Positions 10,192 to 18,567 are shown, counted from the first letter of the stretch. The stretch is DNA of 19,790 nucleotides from DAOTXK01 sp034435395 (GCA_034435395.1 DAOTXK010000098.1:1-19790), one strand, 5' to 3'. Translations and numbers: made by a program. The notes: generated from the sequence alone by a model not told the origin.

Positions 10192-11283
10192 TCAGGGCTT
10201 GTCAGGCAGGCGGCGGGCGCGTTGGCGCAGCGCGTCGATGGGCGCGTATGCGCCGGCATCATCAACGTAGTACCAGTGAACCCACCCGTTGCAGGACGGT
10301 ACCTCTTTGAGCAACGCTCCCAGGCGGTGGATGGAGCCGACGCAGCCGTTGGCTTTCACCCGACCGTCCTCGAGAATAACCGCCTGGGTGGGTGGTTTAT
10401 CCAGGTAAAGCAACTGGCCGGGACGAAGATAACCGAGGTCAAGCAGGGACTTAAAGGGGAGGCGCGGGGGCTTCTGCCGGAGCGCGTCGGCGATCAGGGG
10501 GTCTTGGCGGGAAATCGGTTGAACAGCGTCGATCCGCGCCTGGGCCGCCCGCACATAACGCGCGTCTTGTTCGATGCCTATCCAGCGGCGGTGCAGGCGT
10601 TTGGCGACCGCCGCCGTCGTTCCCGAACCGAGGAAGGGATCAAGCACGATATCGCCGGGCTTGCTGCTGGCCAAGATGATGCGCTGAAGTAATTCTTCCG
10701 GCTTCTGCGTGGAATGCAGTTTCCGGCCTCCCTCATCTTTTAATCGTTCCTGGCCGCTGCATACGGGTATGGCCCACACGCAGCCCAGTTGTTTACCCTG
10801 GTTGAACTGTTTCATCTGGTGATGGTGGAAGGTGTAGCTGCCCTGCTCACCGCGTTTGGCCCAGATCATAAATTCCACGTCGTTCTTCAGCCGGGTGCCG
10901 CGAAAGTTGGGCATGGCGTTCGTTTTGAGCCAGGTCACCATGTTCAGTATCCAGAAGCCCAGGTCCTGCATGATGCTTCCCACGCGGAGAATATTGTGGT
11001 AGGTCCCGGAAACCCAGATGGTGGCGGTATCCTTCATGACATGGCGCGCCGCCTTTAACCAATCCCTGGTGAACCCATCATAGGCGACGAAGTCTTCGAA
11101 TTGATCCCACTCGTCGTCCACGGCGTCTACCTGGGTCAGGTTGGGACGCCAAAGCACTTGCTGAAGTTGTAGATTGTACGGCGGGTCGGCGAAGATCAGA
11201 TCGATGCTGGCCTCCGGCAGTGCCGGCAGGATTTCGAGCGTGTCGCCAGTCAAAATCTGATCGATTGGCAACTCAGCAGCCAT
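10192..11283 (-). CDS. CcrM/HinfI-type adenine-N6 DNA methyltransferase, expected target GANTC
   Basis: This 363-residue beta-class methyltransferase has motif IV (FADPPYNLQL, 31-40) preceding the AdoMet motif I (LDPFLGSGTT, 214-223). The middle shares long blocks with CcrM and M.HinfI: VDAVDDEWDQF (52-62), YHNILRVG (95-102), the QDLGFWILN block (106-114), MPNFRGTR (124-131), ERLKDE (179-184) and STQKPEELL (191-199). The C-terminal part (275-352) matches the CcrM tail (RAMA-type), with LRPGQLLYL, GSIHRLGA, SCNGWVHWYY and a final PIDALR. On this basis it should methylate A in GANTC. No restriction endonuclease is adjacent, so it is probably an orphan enzyme. The start ATG has only a weak ribosome site. 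It is followed by the dGTPase-like gene after 24 bases, probably co-transcribed. I leave the symbol blank because orthology to ccrM is not proven. Confidence 0.92.
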   Translation of the reverse strand: MAAELPIDQILTGDTLEILPALPEASIDLIFADPPYNLQLQQVLWRPNLTQVDAVDDEWDQFEDFVAYDGFTRDWLKAARHVMKDTATIWVSGTYHNILRVGSIMQDLGFWILNMVTWLKTNAMPNFRGTRLKNDVEFMIWAKRGEQGSYTFHHHQMKQFNQGKQLGCVWAIPVCSGQERLKDEGGRKLHSTQKPEELLQRIILASSKPGDIVLDPFLGSGTTAAVAKRLHRRWIGIEQDARYVRAAQARIDAVQPISRQDPLIADALRQKPPRLPFKSLLDLGYLRPGQLLYLDKPPTQAVILEDGRVKANGCVGSIHRLGALLKEVPSCNGWVHWYYVDDAGAYAPIDALRQRARRLPDKP

Positions 11284-11372
11284 GGAGGTCTACTCACCCG
11301 CTCTCCGGAGGGAGGCATTCAGCAGCTTTAGTATCTCCCCTCGTAACTGCGGCATAGACAGCACTTCAAAGA

Positions 11373-11446
11373 CACGAAGTTCACGAAGAACACAAAGGTT
11401 TTTATAGATTTTCTTCGCGCCCTTTGTGTGCTTTGTGCCCTTCGTG
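11373..11446. repeat. CACGAAG/CACAAAG-type imperfect inverted repeat
   Basis: The left arm (11373-11398) and right arm (11421-11446) are each 26 bases and complementary at 22 positions, around a 22-base AT-rich loop. Both arms are built from short CACGAAG, CACAAAG and TTCACGAAG-like units. Similar sequences recur in intergenic regions of many environmental bacteria. The element is clearly poorer in GC than its surroundings, which suggests a mobile or amplified small palindrome and not a local regulator. There is only one copy in this window. Confidence 0.65.
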
Positions 11447-11615
11447 GTGAATGACTCCGGCCAACTGCGTAACTCCTGCTCTTATCATAGCCCATGCCAG
11501 TCTGGCTGCCAAACTCCCTTATTAGATTTTCCTGGCGTGCCTGGCGGTTCCAAACGCCATCAAGGCATCGGCATGGCGCGGCGGCCCGGTTCCCCGCCCC
11601 CATCCCCCCAGCCTG

Positions 11616-11624
11616 TGTTATACT
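11616..11624 (+). promoter_or_regulatory. Extended -10 promoter for dehydrogenase gene
   Basis: TG-T-TATACT is a textbook extended -10 element, 84 bases before the ATG at 11709. No good -35 is seen in the GC-rich sequence upstream, which is usual for extended -10 promoters. Confidence 0.45.
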
Positions 11625-11697
11625 TCTCGCCCATGTGGGCGGAACGCGCTCGCCCGCTGGCAGTCATTCAAGAGATGCCATGGGAGATTGTATGATC

Positions 11698-11703
11698 AAG
11701 GAG
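11698..11703 (+). promoter_or_regulatory. Ribosome binding site that fixes the dehydrogenase start
   Basis: AAGGAG sits 5 bases before the ATG at 11709. The frame is also open from a TTG at 11688, but that start would place this site inside the gene and add seven residues not typical of the family. Confidence 0.8.
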
Positions 11704-11708
11704 ACATC

Positions 11709-12770
11709 ATGTTAGCAGCCAGACTGTACGGCCCGCGTGACATCCGCCTCGACGACGTGCCGGAACCGCCGCCGCCGGGGCCGGGCGAGGCGCTGATTGA
11801 GGTGACAGTAGTGGGCGTGTGCGGCTCCGACCTGCACACCTACGCTGACGGGCGCATCGGCGACACGATGGTCCAGTCGCCGGTGGTGCTGGGTCACGAA
11901 TTCGCCGGGCGGGTGCTGGCCGTCGGCCCGGAGGCGATCAGCGGCTTTCATCAACCGCTCCTGGTCGGGGAGCGGGTGGCGGTGGAGCCGACCGTTTCCT
12001 GCTGGCGCTGCGAGATGTGCGAGATCGGCGACCCCAACCTGTGCCCCAACCAGTATTTCTACGGCCTGTGGCCGCACGACGGCGCGTTGCAGCAGCGGAT
12101 GATCGTCCAGGCCCGCAACTGTTTCCCCATCCCCGATTCGCTCAGCGACGAGGCGGCGGCGCTGCTGGAGCCGATGGGCGTGGCCCTGCACGCCGTCGAC
12201 CTGGGCAAGGTCCGGGTGGCGCGGAGCGCGGTCGTGCTGGGCTGCGGGCCGATCGGGCTGCTGACGTTAAAAGTGGCCCGCCTGGCGGGCGCCGATCCGG
12301 TGTATGCCTTCGATTGTTTCCCCTGGCGCGTGGAGAAGGCCCGGGCCTGGGGCGCGACCGACGCCTGGACGCTGGACGCCGGTGATCCCGCCACGCGAAT
12401 CGCCGGGCTGACCAACGGGCGCGGCGTGGACGTGGCCTTCGAGGCCGCCTGGGCGGACCAGTCCATCCAGCAGGCGTTTGACATGGCCCGGCTGGGCGGG
12501 CGCGTGGTGCTGATCGGCATCCCCGGCGAGGACCGCTTCGAGGCGCGGCATTCGGTGGCCCGGCGCAAGGGCCTGACCATCCTGATGGCCCGGCGCATGA
12601 AACACGTCTACGGGCGGGCCATCCACCTGGCCGCCGCCGACCCGCCCGCCGTGGACCTGGAGAGCCTGGTCTCCCACCGCCTGCCGCTCCGGGAAGCCGG
12701 GCGGGCCTTTGAACTGAACGCCAGCTATGTGGAAGGCGTGCACAAAGTCATCGTCGCGGTGCAGTCGTGA
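11709..12770 (+). CDS. Zinc-dependent alcohol/polyol dehydrogenase (MDR family)
   Basis: This 353-residue medium-chain dehydrogenase probably oxidises a secondary alcohol or polyol with NAD. Catalytic zinc ligands are C38 (VCGSDLH), H63-E64 (LGHEFAG) and E154 (LLEPMGVALHA). A complete structural-zinc lobe is present with C98, C101, C104 and C112. The nucleotide fold has GCGPIG at 178-183 and an acidic residue (D202) at the end of the second strand, consistent with NAD over NADP. Closest families by motif are sorbitol/xylitol and threonine dehydrogenases; the substrate is not resolved. The ATG at 11709 is chosen for its AAGGAG site. It is the first of two plus-strand genes, 37 bases before the phosphodiesterase gene. 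Confidence 0.92.
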   Translation: MLAARLYGPRDIRLDDVPEPPPPGPGEALIEVTVVGVCGSDLHTYADGRIGDTMVQSPVVLGHEFAGRVLAVGPEAISGFHQPLLVGERVAVEPTVSCWRCEMCEIGDPNLCPNQYFYGLWPHDGALQQRMIVQARNCFPIPDSLSDEAAALLEPMGVALHAVDLGKVRVARSAVVLGCGPIGLLTLKVARLAGADPVYAFDCFPWRVEKARAWGATDAWTLDAGDPATRIAGLTNGRGVDVAFEAAWADQSIQQAFDMARLGGRVVLIGIPGEDRFEARHSVARRKGLTILMARRMKHVYGRAIHLAAADPPAVDLESLVSHRLPLREAGRAFELNASYVEGVHKVIVAVQS

Positions 12771-12807
12771 GCGTGAGGCGCGGATCAGCGCCGGATAAGG
12801 AACCCCC

Positions 12808-13593
12808 ATGCCCCCAGTCGTCTGGATCATCATTGACGGCCTCCGGCCCGATGCGCTGGCGCAGGCCAACCCGCCGCATCTGGCCGCCTTGCAGGCGGAG
12901 GGCGCTCACACCCTGCGGGCGACCTCGGTGATGCCCTGTATCACGCTCCCCTGCCATATGTCGATGTTCCACAGCGTGCCGCCGGGCCGCCACGGCGTCA
13001 CCACCAATGACTGGTCGCCCATGGCCCGCCCCTTGCCCGGCCTGGCTGACCAGGCGCGAGCGGCAGGGCTGCGGCCCGCGTTTTTTTACAACTGGGAGCC
13101 GCTGCGGAATCTCAGCCGCCCCGGCAGCCTGTCCTTCGCCTTCTTCCACGAGCACAACGGCGTCGATCCCCACGGCGACACCGTCATCGCCGACGCGGCC
13201 ATCGCTCACCTCGCCCATCACCGGCCCGACCTCAGCTTTGTTTATTTCGGCGTGCTGGATAACGTCGGCCATACCTACGGCTGGATGTCCGACCCGTACC
13301 TGGCCTATCTCGCTCACGTGGATCAGCTGGTGGGGGCGCTGCGGGCGGCGCTGCCGCCGGGATATACGCTGCTGGTGGGGAGCGATCACGGCGGGCATGA
13401 CCGCAGCCACGGCCAGGACATCCCGGAGGATATGACCGTGCCCTGGATGGCCGCCGGGCCGGGGATTCGGGCGGGGTATGCCATCCCCCGTCCGGTCAGC
13501 CTGCTGGATACCGCTCCCACGCTGGCCCGTGTGCTGGGCATCCCGGCCCATCCGGAGTGGGAAGGGTCCTGCCTGGACGAAATTTTCCGGTGA
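12808..13593 (+). CDS. Alkaline-phosphatase-superfamily phosphodiesterase / nucleotide pyrophosphatase-like
   Basis: This compact 261-residue metal-dependent hydrolase should cleave a phosphodiester or phosphate ester. The metal and nucleophile residues appear in family order: D10 (WIIIDGLRPDA), nucleophile T46 (PCITLPCHMSMF), D151 and H155 (LDNVGHTYG), D193-H194 (GSDHGGHD) and H201. There is no signal peptide, so it is probably cytoplasmic, unlike many secreted relatives. AAGGA precedes the ATG. It lies 37 bases after the dehydrogenase and its stop is only 33 bases from the convergent ABC transporter gene. A role in turning over a sugar- or polyol-linked phosphate with the dehydrogenase is possible but only inferred from position. 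Confidence 0.88.
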   Translation: MPPVVWIIIDGLRPDALAQANPPHLAALQAEGAHTLRATSVMPCITLPCHMSMFHSVPPGRHGVTTNDWSPMARPLPGLADQARAAGLRPAFFYNWEPLRNLSRPGSLSFAFFHEHNGVDPHGDTVIADAAIAHLAHHRPDLSFVYFGVLDNVGHTYGWMSDPYLAYLAHVDQLVGALRAALPPGYTLLVGSDHGGHDRSHGQDIPEDMTVPWMAAGPGIRAGYAIPRPVSLLDTAPTLARVLGIPAHPEWEGSCLDEIFR

Positions 13594-13626
13594 TGTCTCC
13601 GCCCGGACGCCGGCCCGCCCGGACGC

Positions 13627-15531
13627 TCAACGCCCCTCGCCGGGAGGTTCCCTGCCGTCGGGCGGGCGCGGGCAGGATCGTCTCCCGTCCGCCCCCGGAG
13701 CCGCCCCATTCGGGCCGATGTCGCCCGCCCACAGCCGCTTCATCTCCTCGCAGGTCGCCAGCAGCTCGTCCAGCGTCCCTTCCGCTTCGATGCGCCCGTG
13801 CCTGAGCACGATGATGTGATCGGCGCGGCGCAGGGCCGCCTTGCGGTGGGAGACGACCAGGCTGGTCGCGCCCGGCCGCTCGAACAGCCGCTCCCACAGC
13901 GTGCGTTCGGTCTCCACGTCCAGGGCGCTGGAGAGGTCGTCAAAGACCAGCAGCTCCGGCTCCCGCACGAACATACGCGCCGCCGCCGTCCGCTGAATCT
14001 GGCCGCCGGAGAGTTTGACCCCCTTCGGCCCGACCATCGTATCCAGCCCATTCTCCAGTTCGGCCAGGTCGCGCTCCATCACTGCCGCGCGGAGGGCGGC
14101 CCGGATGGCGTCGTCGTCCTGGGGGAGGCCCATCAGGATGTTGTCCCGCAGGGTGTCGCTGAACAGGCGGGGCACCTGGGCCGTATAGGCGGCGCGCGGC
14201 GGCACAAAAAACTCGTCCGGCTTTTCCACCACCTGGCCGTTCCAGCGGATCTCGCCAGCATCCATCTTCAGCAGGCCGAGCAGCACCCGCAGCAGCGTGG
14301 TTTTGCCGGAGCCAACCCGGCCCGTGATCACGGTGAAGGAGCCGCCTTCCAGGTGCAGGTCGATGCCCGCGATGCCGTGGGTGGTGCCCTCATAGTGAAA
14401 GGTCAGGCCGGTGGCGTCCAGCGTCCGCAGCCGGTCGGCCCCGGTTTTGGCCGGGTAATCCACCGCCGGGATGTTGCCATCCAGGGGCACCGGGCTGAAC
14501 TCGACCAGCGCCTCGCGCGGCGCGCCTTCCATCAGCCGCCCCATCCGTTCCACCGAGACCCCGATCTGCCGGTAGCGGGCCACCACCAGCCCGGAGAAGG
14601 CCGTGAAGTCGGCCAGGAAATCCAGGTAAAAGACGAACAGGGCGAAGTCGCCGACCGTGAACGCGCCGGTCCGCATGGCCTGCCCGGCCAGCAGCAGGAC
14701 CGCGCCGATGCCCAGGTTGACGGCGTTGGCAAACAGCGAATACAGCAGCTCGTTAAATACCCGATCCCTGACAGAGACCTTACGGCGTTCGTCGTTAAGC
14801 TCCCGGAAGTGGGTGATCACCCCCGCTTCGGCGGTGGCCACCTTGACCGCCTGCACCGCGCCGAAGATCTCGCCGATGAAGCCGGTCACGATGCCCGTCC
14901 ACTTGCGGCTGAGGCGGCGGTACTTCTCGATGCGGGAGGTGGCGGCGTTGGCGATGAGGCCGACGGCGATAAAGGGCGCGATCACCACCAGGGTGATTTG
15001 CCAGTTGATAGTGATCATCACGGCCAGGGCGATGACCGTAAAAACCAGCAGCCCGGTGATATCGTTGATCCACAGGGCGAACAGCGGGATTTCGAACACG
15101 TCGCCCCGGAAGCGGCTGATCGCTTCGCCGGGAGAATCGGGCAGGGCGCGCGCGCCGGGGCGCTTGAGGATGTACCGCAGCAGGTTCTTACGCAGCAGCG
15201 CCATGGTGTGCACAAAAAACGGCACGTTGTTCCAGATCACGCCGAACAGGCCGAGGGCGGCCCCGGCCTGGTGGGCGACCATCAGCGCCGCGATGCCCCA
15301 AATGCTGAAGGTGGCCGGGGCATCCTGGGAGAGCAGGTTGAAGAACTCGCGCATCGCCAGGCCGGGAAGCTGGGCGACCAGCATTATAAACACCAGCGAC
15401 AGGTTGTTCACCAGCCACAGGCGGGGACGGTAACGAATCATCCGCCAGATGATCCGCCAGGTGGGCAGGGTTTCCACCGTCCCGTTGGGGATGTCAGCCT
15501 GGTCAGTGAGCGGTCGGGGGGCGGTTGTCAT
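13627..15531 (-). CDS. ABC exporter half-transporter A (degenerate Walker B, intact signature)
   Basis: This 634-residue protein has six predicted membrane helices (40-320) fused to an ATPase domain (370-600). It has Walker A GRVGSGKT (404-411), Q-loop Q452, an intact LSGGQ (507-511), Walker B LLVFDD (527-532) with Asp532 where the catalytic Glu is expected, D-loop SALD and H-loop H562. This set matches the degenerate-site subunit of heterodimeric exporters such as TM287/288. A 30-residue Pro/Gly/Arg-rich tail follows the last conserved block and may be disordered. The start overlaps the stop of the upstream half-transporter by four bases (ATGA), so translation is coupled. The substrate is unknown; lipids, peptides and drugs are all possible. 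Confidence 0.92.
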   Translation of the reverse strand: MTTAPRPLTDQADIPNGTVETLPTWRIIWRMIRYRPRLWLVNNLSLVFIMLVAQLPGLAMREFFNLLSQDAPATFSIWGIAALMVAHQAGAALGLFGVIWNNVPFFVHTMALLRKNLLRYILKRPGARALPDSPGEAISRFRGDVFEIPLFALWINDITGLLVFTVIALAVMITINWQITLVVIAPFIAVGLIANAATSRIEKYRRLSRKWTGIVTGFIGEIFGAVQAVKVATAEAGVITHFRELNDERRKVSVRDRVFNELLYSLFANAVNLGIGAVLLLAGQAMRTGAFTVGDFALFVFYLDFLADFTAFSGLVVARYRQIGVSVERMGRLMEGAPREALVEFSPVPLDGNIPAVDYPAKTGADRLRTLDATGLTFHYEGTTHGIAGIDLHLEGGSFTVITGRVGSGKTTLLRVLLGLLKMDAGEIRWNGQVVEKPDEFFVPPRAAYTAQVPRLFSDTLRDNILMGLPQDDDAIRAALRAAVMERDLAELENGLDTMVGPKGVKLSGGQIQRTAAARMFVREPELLVFDDLSSALDVETERTLWERLFERPGATSLVVSHRKAALRRADHIIVLRHGRIEAEGTLDELLATCEEMKRLWAGDIGPNGAAPGADGRRSCPRPPDGREPPGEGR

Positions 15532-17276
15532 GCCAGCACCTCCTCCAGCCCGGTTTGCAGCAGGCGGTAAAAGTGGGATGTCGGGTCAGCGGCCAGCCGG
15601 GGACGGTCGCCGTGCTCGGCGATCCGCCCCTCTTCCAGGATCATGATGTGTTCGGCGCGCCCCACGGTGCCCAGGCGGTGGGCGACGATGATGCCCGTCC
15701 GGCCCCGCAGCAGCCGGTCGATGGCCCGCTCGATGCGCCCCTCAGTCGCCAGGTCCAGGCGGGATGAAGCTTCGTCGAGGATGACCAGGCCGGGGTCACG
15801 GAGGAACACCCGCGCGAAGGCCAGGAGCTGCGCTTCCCCGGCGGAGAGGCTGCGCCCGCCCGTCTCCAGCCGGGTATCCAATCCCTCCGGCAGCGCGGCA
15901 TACCAGTCGGCCAGCTCCAGTTCCTCGATGACGGCCAGGATGCGCGCGTCAGGGATGTCCCGGTTGAAGAAGGTCAGGTTATCGCGCACGCTGGCCTGGA
16001 ACAACTGGACTTCCTGGGTCACCAGGGCGACGCGCCGCCGCAGCATCCCCAGCGTGGCCTGGCTGATGTCCGTCCCTCCCAGGTGGATGGTCCCCGCCGT
16101 GGGGTCGTACAGGCGGAAGATCAGGCGGGTGAGAGTGGTTTTGCCGCTGCCGGTGCGCCCCAGCAGGCCCAGCGTCTGGCCCGGCTCCAGCTGGAAGCTG
16201 ATATCCTTCAGCACCGGCTCGCCCGCCACATAAGCGAAGGACACGCCATCAAACACCAGGGACAGCGGCCCAGGCGAGATATCCGCCCCAGGGCCATCGT
16301 GGATGGTGCGCTCGATGCGCCGCAGGTCGCCCAGGCGCTCCACGGCGGCCCCAATGTTTTGCAGGTTCTCGACCTGCTGGGTCAGTTCGCGGATGGGCCG
16401 GGCGAACAGATTGGTATAGTGCAGAATCAGGTAGGCCGTGCCGACGGTGATCGCGCCGCTCTGGAAAAGGTGGTAGCCCAGCAAGAAGGCCAGCAGATAA
16501 CCGACCATCAGCAGCAGACCTGCCATCACCCGCAGGCCGTAGTGCCGCAGCGACGCCGCCCGCCAGCAGGTGAATATCTTAAAATGGTGCCGGTACAGCC
16601 CGCCCAGGACGAAATCCACCGCGCCGCTGGAGCGGATATCTTCCGTGCCGGCCAGCCGCTCCTCCAGGAAGCCAAAAAAGTCGGCGGCGGCGGCGCGCAT
16701 AGCCTTGTCAAACGGCACGGCCAGGCTGCGGATGCGGTTGAGCGTGGCGACGGTCACCCCGGCGAAGATGGCGAAGACGAAACCCACCCGCCAGTCTTCG
16801 GCCAGCAGCGCCAGCAGGATGCCCACCAGCAGCACCAGGTTACCCAGCACCCGGATCACCAGCTGCGAGAAGAAGTTGGAGAGTTCGGCCACGTCCCCGT
16901 CGATCCGTTCGATCAACTCGCCGGGGCTGGTGTTGTTGTGGAAGCTCATGTCCAGTCGCAGGCAATGGCTGGCCAGCTCGGCGCGCAGCTCGTTGGTGGC
17001 CATCCAGGCGACGTTCTCGCCCACGTAACGCGCGGCCACGGCGGTCGCCTGCTGCACCACCGCCATGGCCATAAACGCCAGCCCGATCAGCAGCAGCGTC
17101 TCGGAGGCCACCTCCGCAGTCGCCGAGTCGATAAAATAGCGGGTGACCTGCGGGATAAACACTTGCAGGCCAATGCTGGCCAACAGCAGGGCGGTCAGCA
17201 TAGCGAACCGCCCTTTCTGTGGCTTCATGTGATCCACCAGCAAATCCCAATAACGCCGGAGTGGAATATTCATCAT
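15528..17276 (-). CDS. ABC exporter half-transporter B (catalytic Glu, divergent signature)
   Basis: This 582-residue protein has a membrane domain (20-300) with the loop LDMSFHNNTSPGELIERIDGD (108-128) typical of type IV exporters. The ATPase domain has Walker A GRTGSGKT (373-380), Q-loop Q421, signature LSAGE (477-481) instead of LSGGQ, Walker B LVILDE (497-502) with the catalytic E502, and H533. It therefore complements half-transporter A: one consensus ATP site from the B Walker motifs plus the A signature, and one degenerate site. The ATG at 17276 has AAGGGG almost touching it; the second ATG at 17273 is better spaced and may be the true start. A strong extended -10 promoter lies upstream. 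Confidence 0.92.
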   Translation of the reverse strand: MMNIPLRRYWDLLVDHMKPQKGRFAMLTALLLASIGLQVFIPQVTRYFIDSATAEVASETLLLIGLAFMAMAVVQQATAVAARYVGENVAWMATNELRAELASHCLRLDMSFHNNTSPGELIERIDGDVAELSNFFSQLVIRVLGNLVLLVGILLALLAEDWRVGFVFAIFAGVTVATLNRIRSLAVPFDKAMRAAAADFFGFLEERLAGTEDIRSSGAVDFVLGGLYRHHFKIFTCWRAASLRHYGLRVMAGLLLMVGYLLAFLLGYHLFQSGAITVGTAYLILHYTNLFARPIRELTQQVENLQNIGAAVERLGDLRRIERTIHDGPGADISPGPLSLVFDGVSFAYVAGEPVLKDISFQLEPGQTLGLLGRTGSGKTTLTRLIFRLYDPTAGTIHLGGTDISQATLGMLRRRVALVTQEVQLFQASVRDNLTFFNRDIPDARILAVIEELELADWYAALPEGLDTRLETGGRSLSAGEAQLLAFARVFLRDPGLVILDEASSRLDLATEGRIERAIDRLLRGRTGIIVAHRLGTVGRAEHIMILEEGRIAEHGDRPRLAADPTSHFYRLLQTGLEEVLA

Positions 17277-17327
17277 ACCCCTTTGCGCGGTGTTTCAGGC
17301 GGAGATGCGATGGAGTCGAGAACACAA

Positions 17328-17336
17328 ATTATAACA
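17328..17336 (-). promoter_or_regulatory. Extended -10 promoter for the ABC exporter genes
   Basis: Read on the minus strand, TG-T-TATAAT is a perfect extended -10. The -35 region is weak, as expected for this class. Transcription should start near 17321, giving a leader of about 45 bases. A GAGTC site (17313-17317) lies at about +5 to +9. Confidence 0.6.
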
Positions 17337-17527
17337 CGCCTCAGCAGGGATGTTCTCCTCGTCGGCGGAGCGCGAGGGCGGGCCAAACCCTTCCAGCAGG
17401 CGGCGGGCCGGCGGGGTTCGCCATGCCTCGCGCCGTCACAGCTGGGAAGGCTGGCGGGTCAGACCGCTCACTGATCGTAACGCGCGCCGGTGGGGGTGAA
17501 GCCCGCGAGGGAGCGGTGGTCGAGGCC

Positions 17528-18493
17528 CTACGATCCGAGGCGGTGTTGCAGCCAGCTCACCAGCCCCTGCCACCACCGCTGGAAACGGCCCGGACGGAGT
17601 TTCCGGGGAATCTGCCGGGCGATGTCGGCGATCCTGGCCCGCTCCCCGTAGCGCTCCTGGAGTTCCCGCTGGTAACGCATGGTCCAGACGAAGAAGTCGG
17701 CGGGCGTGCGCTCCGGGAACAGGTCCATCACCCCGGCGGCGGCGATGATCTGGACCACGGTCTCATAGATCATGTCATACCAGGCCGTGCAGGCGTCGGC
17801 GTAGCTCATCGCCTGCCGGTCGATCTGGCTCAACACATCCTGGTAGCGGGCGATCTGGGCCAGCATCATCGGGTAGCCGCCGGGCGCGGTCAGGATGATG
17901 TGATGGTGGGGACGCAGGTCGTCCAGATGGGTCTGTTCCAGGAAGTCCTGCCGCTCGGCCTCGATCAGCAAGGTGTCGATGTCGGTGTCGGAGCCCAGGC
18001 CCTCCACCGGGGCGGGATACTCCCACACATACGACTCGATGTGGGTCGTGCCGATCTGGTGGGCGACCGACACGCGATGATTGCCGTCTTTGACGAAGTA
18101 AGCGTCGCCGACCTTGTAGACCTCAATCGGTGACACGCCGCCGCTGGCCGGGTCCAGATAAATCGACGCCACACGCTCCCAACGGTCCTTCATCCCCTGC
18201 ACCACCGGCAAAAACGCCCCGGTGAAATCCTGGTAGCGGCCCACACTGCCCACGATCTTATCCACGGGAATGGACTGTGCGCCCCGGTAGATGGCCGTTC
18301 GTAGACGCAGGCGCTGGGCGACTTCGTTAAAATCCAGCAACGTCAGCTCCTCGCCTCCGATCTGCGCCAGGAGCTGGTTCCAGAATACCTTTCGCTGGGC
18401 CTGATCCCACTGGCGTCGCGCTTCAGCCTGGTACATTTGTCGGCTGTGCCTTCTGCTGGGACGACTGGCCTGCGGGTTTTTGAGGTCGTACAT
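17528..18493 (-). CDS. ParB-fold protein, tandem paralogue 1
   Basis: This protein of 321 residues, function unknown, has a ParB/sulfiredoxin-like core: the family block VGSVGRYQDF (81-90), then SPIEVYKVGD (121-130) and FVKDGNHRVSVA (133-144). The GNHR motif sits where ParB-fold proteins hold a nucleotide phosphate. A second conserved part has LTAPGGYPMMLAQI (201-214), AWYDMIYET (237-245) and LFPERTPADFFVW (258-270), reminiscent of the C-terminal half of ParB/DUF4032-type proteins. No helix-turn-helix or membrane helix is seen. It aligns without gaps with the neighbouring paralogue, about two thirds identical over 230 residues by hand count. The first ATG has GGAGG touching it, an abnormal spacing, and the paralogue lacks a matching N-terminus, so Met20 at 18436 (302 residues) is a real alternative start. 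Confidence 0.75.
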   Translation of the reverse strand: MYDLKNPQASRPSRRHSRQMYQAEARRQWDQAQRKVFWNQLLAQIGGEELTLLDFNEVAQRLRLRTAIYRGAQSIPVDKIVGSVGRYQDFTGAFLPVVQGMKDRWERVASIYLDPASGGVSPIEVYKVGDAYFVKDGNHRVSVAHQIGTTHIESYVWEYPAPVEGLGSDTDIDTLLIEAERQDFLEQTHLDDLRPHHHIILTAPGGYPMMLAQIARYQDVLSQIDRQAMSYADACTAWYDMIYETVVQIIAAAGVMDLFPERTPADFFVWTMRYQRELQERYGERARIADIARQIPRKLRPGRFQRWWQGLVSWLQHRLGS

Positions 18494-18561
18494 CCTCCAC
18501 CGCCGTTGGTGGGGCCGGGCATGATCACCGTGCGCCCCGCTGGGAAACTCACGCCGCGCTG

Positions 18562-18567
18562 ATTATA
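18562..18567 (-). promoter_or_regulatory. Possible -10 box upstream of paralogue 1
   Basis: TATAAT is present on the minus strand, 69 bases before the ATG at 18493, but no -35 or extended TG is found. It would let paralogue 1 be transcribed separately from paralogue 2. Confidence 0.3.

Larger units (their letters stand above)
11284..11708. other. 425-base intergenic region between divergent genes
   Basis: This gap separates the minus-strand methyltransferase from the plus-strand dehydrogenase. It holds an AT-richer imperfect inverted repeat (11373-11446), a GACTC site (11453-11457), a small hairpin (TGGCG at 11542-11546 with CGCCA at 11555-11559) and the dehydrogenase promoter. Reading frames across it have no family resemblance and repetitive low-quality composition, so I call no gene. 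Confidence 0.7.

Noticed and set aside
9049..10692. 547-codon plus-strand frame across the dGTPase and methyltransferase genes
   Set aside because: It spans two unrelated well-supported genes on the opposite strand and has a repetitive Val/Gly/Gln shadow composition.
13599..13626. 12-base direct repeat CCGCCCGGACGC between convergent genes
   Set aside because: Short, GC-only style repeat in GC-rich sequence with no structural or regulatory context.
13798..15570. 590-codon plus-strand frame opposite ABC half-transporter A
   Set aside because: No recognisable domain, Gln/Asp/His-rich shadow composition, and the other strand carries complete ABC motifs.
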